DNA of 14,348 bases from contig JALXER010000274.1 in NCBI GenBank assembly GCA_027069385.1, positions 1 through 14,348 on the forward strand, given 5' to 3'. How positions within the stretch are numbered: position 1 is the stretch's first letter; each line of letters starts with the position of its first letter. This document shows, one piece after another, positions 5,868 to 12,783 of this stretch. The translations under genes were made by a program, and so were the position numbers. Below the pieces are notes generated by a model. That model saw only the letters and a list, made by a program, of their open reading frames with translations, was not told where the DNA came from and did not search any database. This DNA is from Paracoccaceae bacterium (lineage in GTDB: Bacteria > Pseudomonadota > Alphaproteobacteria > Rhodobacterales > Rhodobacteraceae).

Positions 5868-8243
5868 GTGTTTAAAAACGACCGCTTTATGACCGTGATA
5901 ACCGCGTTGATTCTGGCTATTTTTGCCGGAACGATGGTGCGTTACAGCGACCGAATCATGGCGATGATGTCGGGTGAAGCCCAAGTCGAATCGCATGACG
6001 ATTTCTATTCGGTGCGCGCCAATGCCCGCCAAGTGCTGGATGTTCTGGCCAATGATGACGTCAAAGGCCCTATTATACTGCTGTCCGAGCCAAGCTGCGG
6101 GGTTGTTTCGCTGGCCGACGCGGATACGTTGCAATATGCCAGCACGCAGGAATGCTCGGGCGAGGTCACCTTTGCCTATTGCGTCGATACCCCCGAGGGC
6201 TGCAATTCAAATTCTGTAACGGTCAATGTGGTGGCGATCGAAACCACGCCGAAAGACACGCCCGACGATACCGAATCGCAAACACCGGTTGCGAGTGGCG
6301 AGCAGGAACCTGAAATCGGCGTCGAGGCACCGCAAATGGCCGCCATCGACCCGTCCGATGCCGCGTCGGCGCAAATCGGCCAGATCGAGGTTTCCATGCA
6401 GGCCCCGACCCTTGCCGCCCCATCGGTTGACGAGGTCATCAGCCCCGATGTGGCGCTGTCGGGAATACGCAACCAGACCGTGCTGATGTCGGACACCCCC
6501 GAAAACCTCGATCAAAGCATTGGCCAGCAATCCAGTACCGAAGTGGCCAGCAATGCCGGCCTTGATATCAACAGCATCGCCGCGCCGGTAATCAACTCCG
6601 AGCAAACCGCCGGTGTTTCGCTGGGTGCCGAAGCGCCGCTTAACCCGGTCACCCCGCAGGCGCCCGTCAGCCTGACCGCGACCGATGCCGAACAACCGCT
6701 GACGCAGGCCGAACATGGTCCGGTGGCGCTGGCCACCCTGCAAGGCAGTGACCTGTCCGGCTTTGGCCCTGCTACGCCGAACCTGCTGGATCCGGCACCG
6801 CTGGCCCTGTCCCCCGAAACGCCGCAGCCACCCGCTGCGAACACCGATTCCCAACTGCTGGCCGAACTGGATCAGGCCGAGCAAAGCCCGACCGTGGCCG
6901 CCAATGGCCCAACCGCGCTGATCGCTCTGCAAATCAAGGCCCCGAGCAACGGCAATGTTGGCGAAGACCTGAACCTTGTTCTGGCCGAGCCGAACGCGCC
7001 GGTGCTTGCCTCTATGCAGGCGGTGCCGCGACTGGCCACGCAGGTCGCCCCCGGCCCCGAAGGCCTGACCCTGCTGGAGCGCGAACCGACATCCTTGTCG
7101 CAGGCCCCCGGTTTCCGGACAGCCTATACCGATGGTTTGCTGGAACAGGCCAATACGGGTGCGCAGGTAGCCTTGTCCAACCGGCCCGAAACACCCCCCG
7201 CCAACAGCCATTCGGGGAAAATGACCGTAACGCCATTTGCCACCCGCACCCCGATCTATACCCTGTCAACCACGCCCGCATTGCAGCGTAACAGCACGGT
7301 TCTGGTCCGCCTGAGCACCACCGGCCTGCCGGAAATCGGTACGCTGGCAACCGGTGGCGGCCTGACCCCCGCCGCACCGGACCCGCACAATTACGCGGGC
7401 AATGCGCTGGCGCTGGCTGCTCCGACAGGCGGCGGCAACGCGCTGCCTGATGTCTTTGCCGATCCGGCCCCTAATCCTGTACAGGAAGGCGCGGTGCAAC
7501 TGGCCAACCTTGACGATGGCGCGGTCACGCCCGATAATGGTGGCGTTGCGGTCGATCAGGCCTCGATCTGCGAGGTTTCCCTTGACCCTGCCATTCGCGA
7601 CAATGCCATGATTTTGCTGTTCATCACGGCCGAGTGCAAACCGCAGATGCCGGTTACCATCAGCCATGCCGGGATGGAATTCAGCGTGCTTATGGGTGAT
7701 GACGGCACCGCAAGCATCAGCTTTCCGGCGCTGGAACGGGTTGCCGAAATCGATGTGACCTTTGCCGATGGTACTCAGGCAAGCACCCAGGCCATTGTCC
7801 CGCGTATCGACCAGATGACCCGGATCGCGGTATCCTGGCGCGGCGACGCGGATCTGGACCTGCACGCCTTTGAATACGGTGCCGCCGAGGATGACGAGGG
7901 CCATGTCTGGTCCGGCGCGCCGCGCAGTCCGCAGGTCGCCCGCAACACCGGCGGATACCTGCTGGAATTGGGCGAACCGGGTATTGTGGATGGCGCCCAT
8001 GCCGAGGTCTATACCATGCCGATCCGGCGCGACCAGCGGCGCGGTATCGTTGCCATGTCGCTTGAAATCGCCGATGGCACACCGGTTTGCAGCGGCGGGA
8101 TTGCCGCGACGACCATCGCCATGCGCAACAATGACAGCGCCGTTGCACGCCATATCCGCTTTAACACGCCGACTTGCGGCATGAACCAGCTTCATATCGC
8201 CATCCCGCGCGCCGTGAACGATATCCGTCTGGCCGGGCGTTAA
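5868..8243 (+). CDS. Large membrane-anchored periplasmic protein of unknown function with Ig-like N-domain and long linker
   Basis: I do not recognise a functionally described family. The GTG start has GGAG (5858-5861) 6 nt upstream; an in-frame TGA at 5835 rules out a longer form. Residues 8-24 form one hydrophobic helix after K3/R6, which suggests an inner-membrane anchor with the rest in the periplasm. Residues about 42-123 (DDFYSVRAN, LDVLANDDV, then SVTVNVVAI) resemble bacterial cadherin/Ig-like (Big_9-type) repeats. Residues about 125-560 are Pro/Ala/Gly/Thr-rich, largely disordered and cysteine-free, with a recurring GPxALxxLQ-like motif near 285, 348 and 397. Residues 565-791 form a folded domain. 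Its SWRGDADLDLHAFEYG segment recalls the W-DxDLH motif of DUF2135/YfaP-like proteins, a distant match by eye. Cysteines are only C77, C96, C105, C112 and C568, C590, C741, C770, which suits disulfides in two terminal domains. Its stop shares TTAA with the radC stop. Confidence 0.88.
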   Translation: MFKNDRFMTVITALILAIFAGTMVRYSDRIMAMMSGEAQVESHDDFYSVRANARQVLDVLANDDVKGPIILLSEPSCGVVSLADADTLQYASTQECSGEVTFAYCVDTPEGCNSNSVTVNVVAIETTPKDTPDDTESQTPVASGEQEPEIGVEAPQMAAIDPSDAASAQIGQIEVSMQAPTLAAPSVDEVISPDVALSGIRNQTVLMSDTPENLDQSIGQQSSTEVASNAGLDINSIAAPVINSEQTAGVSLGAEAPLNPVTPQAPVSLTATDAEQPLTQAEHGPVALATLQGSDLSGFGPATPNLLDPAPLALSPETPQPPAANTDSQLLAELDQAEQSPTVAANGPTALIALQIKAPSNGNVGEDLNLVLAEPNAPVLASMQAVPRLATQVAPGPEGLTLLEREPTSLSQAPGFRTAYTDGLLEQANTGAQVALSNRPETPPANSHSGKMTVTPFATRTPIYTLSTTPALQRNSTVLVRLSTTGLPEIGTLATGGGLTPAAPDPHNYAGNALALAAPTGGGNALPDVFADPAPNPVQEGAVQLANLDDGAVTPDNGGVAVDQASICEVSLDPAIRDNAMILLFITAECKPQMPVTISHAGMEFSVLMGDDGTASISFPALERVAEIDVTFADGTQASTQAIVPRIDQMTRIAVSWRGDADLDLHAFEYGAAEDDEGHVWSGAPRSPQVARNTGGYLLELGEPGIVDGAHAEVYTMPIRRDQRRGIVAMSLEIADGTPVCSGGIAATTIAMRNNDSAVARHIRFNTPTCGMNQLHIAIPRAVNDIRLAGR

Positions 8244-8998
8244 AGCAGGCCAAGATTGCGGAAACTGGCGTCGCGCTCCTTGCCGATGACGATGTGGTCA
8301 TGCACCACCACCCCCAGCGGGGTTGCCGCCGCAACGATGGTGTTGGTCATGGTGATGTCTTCATCCGAAGGGTCAGGATTGCCCGAGGGGTGGTTGTGCA
8401 CCAGCACCAAGGCGGTCGCGTTCAGTTCAAGGGCGCGTTTCACCACCTCGCGCGGATAGACCGGCACATGGTCAACTGTGCCCGCCCCCTGAGCCTCGTC
8501 CGCGATCAGCACGTTTTTGCGATCCAGATAAAGCACCCGAAACTGCTCGGTTTCGCGATGCGCCATCACGGTTTTGCAATATTGCATCAGGTCCGACCAT
8601 GACGAAATCACATCGCGCCCCAGCACCCGCGCCTGACCAAGGCGCTGCGCCGCGGCCTCGACAATTTTCAATTCCTGCACCACGGCGTCGCCTACCCCCT
8701 GCACGGCGGTCAGGCGGGCGGGGCTGGCGCTGATCACCCGGTTGAAATCGCCGAATTCCGCCAACAGCCGTTTGGCCAGCGGTTTGACATCGCGGCGCGC
8801 AATGGCACGGAATAACAGCAGTTCCAGCAACTCGTAATCGGGCATGCCCACCGGCCCGCCCTTCATAAAGCGTTCACGCAAGCGGGCGCGATGGCTGTGG
8901 AAATGTTGTTTCTCGACCGGTTTCTTGGCCGGAATCACGCTGAAATCGGCATCGAACCCCGGCAAGGGGGCCTCGGCAAAATGGCGGTGTTTGTTCAT
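8240..8998 (-). CDS. radC: RadC family JAMM/MPN protein
   Basis: A 252-residue RadC (UPF0758) protein, slightly longer than the usual 220-230 because of a charged N-terminal tail. A helix-hairpin-helix lies near residues 96-116 (LTAVQGVGDAVVQELKIVEAA region, key G101-V-G). The JAMM metal site HNHPSGNPDPSDED starts at H201 (H201, H203, S205, D212), with the E-Q-F-R-V-L-Y-L-D strand upstream. The family was once linked to DNA repair, but the biochemical role remains unsettled; natural transformation and recombination are suggested by context in other bacteria. It follows map by 41 bp on the same strand. No ribosome site is visible before the ATG, and a CtrA-like box lies 25-39 bp upstream. Its stop codon shares TTAA (8240-8243) with the convergent 791-residue gene. 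Confidence 0.93.
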   Translation of the reverse strand: MNKHRHFAEAPLPGFDADFSVIPAKKPVEKQHFHSHRARLRERFMKGGPVGMPDYELLELLLFRAIARRDVKPLAKRLLAEFGDFNRVISASPARLTAVQGVGDAVVQELKIVEAAAQRLGQARVLGRDVISSWSDLMQYCKTVMAHRETEQFRVLYLDRKNVLIADEAQGAGTVDHVPVYPREVVKRALELNATALVLVHNHPSGNPDPSDEDITMTNTIVAAATPLGVVVHDHIVIGKERDASFRNLGLL

Positions 8999-9022
8999 GC
9001 GCCCAGCATGGCGCAGGTTTGG

Positions 9023-9037
9023 TTAACAAATTGCTAA
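9023..9037 (-). promoter_or_regulatory. CtrA-like binding box upstream of radC
   Basis: Read on the minus strand, the site is TTAG-N7-TTAA followed by C. It matches the alphaproteobacterial CtrA consensus TTAA-N7-TTAA at 7 of 8 fixed positions, including a complete TTAAC half. It sits in the 41-bp gap between map and radC, 25-39 bp before the radC ATG. It is the only such near-match I found in the window's intergenic regions. Binding is inferred. Confidence 0.4.
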
Positions 9038-9039
9038 GA

Positions 9040-9849
9040 TCACCAGGTCGGGTAAAACTTACCCGCCGGAGACAAGGTGAAAATCTCGCAGCCCTGCTCG
9101 GTCACGCCGATGGAATGCTCGAATTGCGCCGAAAGCGAGCGGTCCTTGGTGACCGCCGTCCAGCCATCGGACAGCACCTTGGTTGACGGGCGGCCAAGGT
9201 TGATCATCGGCTCGATGGTAAAGAACATGCCCGGTTCCAGCACCGGCCCCGCGCCCCAGCGCCCGTAATGCAGCACGTTGGGTTCGGAATGGAACACCTG
9301 CCCCAGCCCGTGCCCGCAAAAATCGCGCACCACGCCCATGCGTTTTGCCTCGGCAAAGCGCTGGATTGCCGCGCCGATATCGCCAAACGTGTTGCCCGGC
9401 TTGACCTGATCAATGCCCAGCATCAGCGATTGGTGGGTGATTTCAACCAGCCGTTCGGCCTTGCGCGACAGCTTGCCCGCCACATACATGCGCGAGGTAT
9501 CGCCAAACCAGCCATCCAGAATGCAGGTCACATCGATATTCAGAATATCGCCGTCTTTCAGCACCTTGTCGCCCGGAATCCCGTGGCAAACCACATGGTT
9601 GATAGAAATGCAACTGGCGTGCTGATAACCGCGATAGCCGATGGTGGCCGAAATCGCCCCCGCGCCCTCGATGAAATCCTGAATACGCTTGTCCAACTCG
9701 CCGGTCGTCACACCGGGTTTGACGTAATCGGCGATCATATCCAGACTTTGTGCCGCCAACCGGCCCGATGCACGCATGCCTTCAAAATCGGCAGGATCGT
9801 GGATGCGAATGCGGTCTTTGTTCAAGTATCCGGTTGTGGCGCGGTTCAT
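9040..9849 (-). CDS. map: Type I methionine aminopeptidase
   Basis: MetAP removes the initiator methionine from new proteins. With the ATG at 9849 it has 269 residues, the usual length. The five metal ligands are all present: D106 (NIDV), D117 (FGDTS), H180 (CGHG), E213 (IEPM) and E244 (QFEHS), each offset by nine from the E. coli enzyme. H89 (CHGIPG) fits the substrate-side histidine. The start was chosen because GGAGG (complement of 9855-9859) lies 5 nt upstream; extending to 9924 would add 25 residues unlike the family and would overlap sfsA. It follows sfsA by 34 bp and precedes radC, so sfsA-map are probably co-transcribed. Confidence 0.97.
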   Translation of the reverse strand: MNRATTGYLNKDRIRIHDPADFEGMRASGRLAAQSLDMIADYVKPGVTTGELDKRIQDFIEGAGAISATIGYRGYQHASCISINHVVCHGIPGDKVLKDGDILNIDVTCILDGWFGDTSRMYVAGKLSRKAERLVEITHQSLMLGIDQVKPGNTFGDIGAAIQRFAEAKRMGVVRDFCGHGLGQVFHSEPNVLHYGRWGAGPVLEPGMFFTIEPMINLGRPSTKVLSDGWTAVTKDRSLSAQFEHSIGVTEQGCEIFTLSPAGKFYPTW

Positions 9850-9883
9850 CGGGGCCTCCAAAGCTGATCCCGTCCGTCTTAGA

Positions 9884-10588
9884 TCAAGGCGCAACAATCG
9901 GCAAGGGCTGGCCAAGGCTGGCACCGGTTTTGGTCAGATTGACGCGGTAACAAAGGGTTTCAACCCCCGCTTCGCGCGCCATTCGGGCCGCCTTTGCATA
10001 GGCCGGGTCGATATCCGCCGCCAGCGCAAATTGCGTGCAATCCGAGCGCTGCACCAGATAGAGCAACACCGCCCGCGCGCCCTGCTCTGCCATCGATGCC
10101 AACTCGTGCAGATGCCTGGCCCCCCGATCGGTCACGGTATCGGGAAATTCGACCAGACCGGCACGGCGCGACAGGTTGGCGCTTTTGACCTCGACATAGC
10201 AATCGGGCAGGTTTTCTGCGCCAAGCAGGAAATCAACGCGGGAATTCTTACCGTATTTCACCTCGGGGCGAACAAGGGTATAGGCGGCCAGTTCGGGCAC
10301 CAGCCCCTGACGCAGCGCCGCGCCTGCAACCTTGTTGGGCAGCGCCGTATCAACCCCGACCAGCGCCGTGCCGACCTCGACCAGACGCCAGCTATACCGC
10401 AGCTTGCGCTTGGGGTCGTCGTTGGGTTCCAGCCACACGGTCATGCCCTTTTGCGCCAGTCCGGTCATGGCGCCGGGGTTGGCCACATGTGCGGTTACCT
10501 GCCGCCCGTCAGACAGGGTGACATCTGCCAAAAAGCGTTTATACCGTTGGTTCAAGGTTGCGCGAATTAGGGGCTGATCATATTCCAT
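9884..10588 (-). CDS. sfsA: SfsA family protein (DNA/RNA nuclease-fold, sugar fermentation stimulation homolog)
   Basis: A 234-residue protein of normal SfsA length. Seen: an N-terminal OB-like region ending in HVANPGAM near residue 34 (family form H-x-x-N-x-G-x-M), the RVDFLL strand, and EVKSANL, whose acidic and lysine residues fit the PD-(D/E)XK-type nuclease core. The PDTVTDRGARHLHEL helix is typical. In E. coli the gene was named for a sugar-fermentation effect and the protein binds DNA; the real role is uncertain. It is divergent from the cinA-like gene with only 35 bp between the two start codons, and it is first in the sfsA-map-radC strand run. Confidence 0.94.
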   Translation of the reverse strand: MEYDQPLIRATLNQRYKRFLADVTLSDGRQVTAHVANPGAMTGLAQKGMTVWLEPNDDPKRKLRYSWRLVEVGTALVGVDTALPNKVAGAALRQGLVPELAAYTLVRPEVKYGKNSRVDFLLGAENLPDCYVEVKSANLSRRAGLVEFPDTVTDRGARHLHELASMAEQGARAVLLYLVQRSDCTQFALAADIDPAYAKAARMAREAGVETLCYRVNLTKTGASLGQPLPIVAP

Positions 10589-10611
10589 CCCCCACCCTAT
10601 CGCGCCAGAAC

Positions 10612-10616
10612 AGGAG
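10612..10616 (+). promoter_or_regulatory. Ribosome-binding site fixing the cinA-like start
   Basis: AGGAG ends 7 nt before the ATG at 10624. The frame stays open to 10558, but that longer form would overlap the sfsA start on the other strand and add residues not typical of the family, so 10624 is preferred. Confidence 0.7.
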
Positions 10617-10623
10617 CCTCAAG

Positions 10624-11349
10624 ATGCCAGCAAACCCCACCGCCGCCATTTTGCTGATCGGAGACGAGATTCTTTCCGGTCGCACGCAGGACACCAACGG
10701 CAACTATCTGGCCAAACAGTTGACCGAACAGGGGATCGACCTGTGCGAGATCCGCGTGGTCAGCGATGATGCGCCCGAGATCATCGCGGCGGTAAATGCC
10801 TTGCGTGGGCGCTATGACCATGTGTTCACCTCGGGCGGGATCGGGCCAACCCATGACGATATAACCGCCGATGCAATCGCCGCGGCTTTCGGGGTTGGCA
10901 TCGATGTGCGCGAAGATGCGCGCGCCATGCTGGCCAGCCATTATGACGATCCGGACAAGAAGCTGAACAAAATGCGGCTGCGCATGGCGCGTATCCCCGA
11001 CGGGGCCGAATTGATCGCCAATCCGGTTAGCAAAGCGCCGGGGTTCCGGCTGGAAAACGTCTATGTCATGGCCGGTGTGCCGGTGGTGTTTGTTGCCATG
11101 GTTGAGGCCATTCTGCCCGGGTTGGCGGGCGGTGCGCCCAAGCAGTCGGTCACCGTGCGCTATGACCACCCCGAGGGCGACATCGCGGCGGCATTGGCAG
11201 AACTGGCGGCGCGGTTTCCCGATGTCTCGGTCGGGTCCTACCCGTTTGACGGGCCAAGGGGCTATGGCACCAATCTGGTTGCCCGCAGCAGCGACCCTGC
11301 CCGCCTGATCCAGATAGAGGCCGCCCTGAAGCAGCTTTGCGAAAAATAG
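10624..11349 (+). CDS. Stand-alone CinA N-terminal (MoaB/MogA-like) domain protein
   Basis: A 241-residue protein with the molybdopterin-binding-like fold of the CinA N-terminus. Seen: AILLIGDEILSGRTQDTN at residues 8-25 and TSGGIGPTHDDIT around 69-81, the substrate-binding signature shared with MoaB, MogA and CinA. Full-length CinA has about 410-420 residues and a C-terminal NMN amidohydrolase (PncC) domain, which is absent here. Separate short forms of this kind are common in alphaproteobacteria, so this is not obviously a truncation. By family knowledge the domain may be an ADP-ribose pyrophosphatase in some CinAs or a molybdopterin-related enzyme; the sequence does not decide. It is followed by the MATE gene on the same strand. 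Confidence 0.93.
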   Translation: MPANPTAAILLIGDEILSGRTQDTNGNYLAKQLTEQGIDLCEIRVVSDDAPEIIAAVNALRGRYDHVFTSGGIGPTHDDITADAIAAAFGVGIDVREDARAMLASHYDDPDKKLNKMRLRMARIPDGAELIANPVSKAPGFRLENVYVMAGVPVVFVAMVEAILPGLAGGAPKQSVTVRYDHPEGDIAAALAELAARFPDVSVGSYPFDGPRGYGTNLVARSSDPARLIQIEAALKQLCEK

Positions 11350-11358
11350 GCTTTTCAA

Positions 11359-11384
11359 ATCACCCGAAAGGCGATTAGGGTGGT
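11359..11384 (+). promoter_or_regulatory. Hairpin between the cinA-like gene and the MATE gene
   Basis: ATCACCC (11359-11365) can pair with GGGTGGT (11378-11384) as RNA, with one G-U pair and a 12-nt loop. An AAAGG ribosome-like site lies in the loop, and the alternative GTG start at 11380 lies in the 3' arm. No T-run follows, so a terminator is unlikely. An effect on MATE translation is possible but unproven. Confidence 0.3.
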
Positions 11385-11424
11385 GCATCCTTCGTATTCC
11401 CGCAGGATGAACCGGATACCTGAC

Positions 11425-12783
11425 ATGACCACCCCCAGAACCCTGAAGGCGTCGGTGCGCGCAACGCTGTTGCTGGGCTTGCCGATTGTTGGCGCGCATC
11501 TGGCGCAGATGGTGATGGGGATTACCGATACGATTATGCTGGGCTGGCTGGGGGCCGCGCCGTTGGCGGCAAGCGTGCTGGGCACCCAGATGCTGATGAT
11601 CCTGATGCTGACCGGCGCGGGCTTTGCACAGGCGGTCATGCCCATGGCCGCCACCGCCCACGGGCAGGGCAACCGCGCCGGTGTGCGCCGCGCAACCCGC
11701 ATGGGCCTGTGGGTGGTGATCCTGTTCAGCATTGCGGTATTCCCGATCATGTGGTTCGCCGAACCGATCTTTATTGCCCTTGGTCAAAAGCCCGAGCTGA
11801 CCACCCTGACCGACGATTACATGGTCATTGTCAAATGGGCCTTGTTTCCCAATCTGGTGGTCATGGTGCTGCGCAGCTTTCTGACCGTGCTGCACCGGGT
11901 CTCGGTGGTGCTGGTGTTTACGCTGCTGGCGGCGGGGCTGAATGCCGTGCTGAACTATGTGTTTATCTTTGGGAACTGGGGCATGCCCGCGCTTGGCATT
12001 CAGGGCGCGGCGGTGGCGACGCTGGGGTCGGCCTCTTTGTCGGCGCTACTGCTGATGCTGTATGCGGCCCGTTATCGGCCGGTGCGCAAATACCACATCT
12101 TTACCCATTTCTGGCGCCCCGACTGGCCCGCCTTTTTCGAGGTCATCCGGCTGGGCTGGCCAATCGGGCTGGCAATTCTGGCCGAATTCGGGCTGTTTTC
12201 ATTTGCCGCAATCATGATGGGCTGGTTCGGCGTGATCCAGCTTGCGGCGCACGGGATCGTGCTGCAGATCATCTCGGTAGCCTTCATGGTGCCGCTGGGC
12301 CTGTCATCGGCGGGGACGGTGCTGTTGGGGCTGGCCAAGGGCAAAAAAGACCCGCAGACCATTACGCAGGACGGGCGCGGCGTGTTGCTGGTGGGCACCG
12401 GTTTTGCGCTGATGACCGCGACATTGCTGGTGCTTGTCCCCTCGACGCTGATTTCCGCCTTTCTGGATTTCGACAACCCCGACAGCCGGAAAATTCTGGA
12501 TTTCGCCATCCCGCTGCTGGCGGTCGCGGCGGCGTTCCAACTGGTGGATACCTTGCAGGCGCTGGCGGCGGGATTGCTGCGCGGGTTGTCCGACACCCGC
12601 GTTCCGATGCAAATTGCGGTGTTTGCCTATTGGGGCATCGGGGTGCCCTCGGCCTATCTGCTGTCCCAGCATACGCCGATTGGTGCTATCGGCATCTGGT
12701 ACGGGCTGGCCATTGGCCTGACGGTTTCATCAGTCCTTGGCCTGTGGCGGTATCGCAATCGCGCCCGGCTGGGGCTTATTTAA
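11425..12783 (+). CDS. MATE family (NorM-like) multidrug/metabolite efflux transporter
   Basis: A 452-residue inner-membrane protein with about 12 hydrophobic helices in two similar halves, as expected for MATE transporters that expel cationic compounds using Na+ or H+ gradients. Seen: GLPIVGAHLAQMVMGITDTIMLGWLG at the start of the first bundle (typical NorM helix 1), and VPLGLSSAGTVLLGLAKG in the second half, where the usual TVRVG is TVLLG. The ATG at 11425 places about 12 residues before helix 1, as in relatives. A GTG at 11380 would add 15 residues and has a better-spaced AAAGG, so the start is uncertain. Substrate cannot be predicted. Its 3' end overlaps the convergent membrane-protein gene by 8 bp. 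Confidence 0.93.
   Translation: MTTPRTLKASVRATLLLGLPIVGAHLAQMVMGITDTIMLGWLGAAPLAASVLGTQMLMILMLTGAGFAQAVMPMAATAHGQGNRAGVRRATRMGLWVVILFSIAVFPIMWFAEPIFIALGQKPELTTLTDDYMVIVKWALFPNLVVMVLRSFLTVLHRVSVVLVFTLLAAGLNAVLNYVFIFGNWGMPALGIQGAAVATLGSASLSALLLMLYAARYRPVRKYHIFTHFWRPDWPAFFEVIRLGWPIGLAILAEFGLFSFAAIMMGWFGVIQLAAHGIVLQIISVAFMVPLGLSSAGTVLLGLAKGKKDPQTITQDGRGVLLVGTGFALMTATLLVLVPSTLISAFLDFDNPDSRKILDFAIPLLAVAAAFQLVDTLQALAAGLLRGLSDTRVPMQIAVFAYWGIGVPSAYLLSQHTPIGAIGIWYGLAIGLTVSSVLGLWRYRNRARLGLI

Noticed and set aside
6207..7211. 334-residue minus-strand open frame opposite the long linker of the 791-residue protein
   Set aside because: The linker is low-complexity, which keeps other frames open. The plus-strand frame has a ribosome site, membrane anchor and folded ends; this one has none.
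10624..11349. Truncated cinA pseudogene
   Set aside because: The N-domain is intact and ends normally; stand-alone forms are common in this class and no C-domain remnant follows.
10597..11895. 432-residue minus-strand open frame across the cinA-like and MATE genes
   Set aside because: It crosses two well-supported genes and their gap, and its His/Gln/Arg-rich sequence is typical of an antisense shadow.
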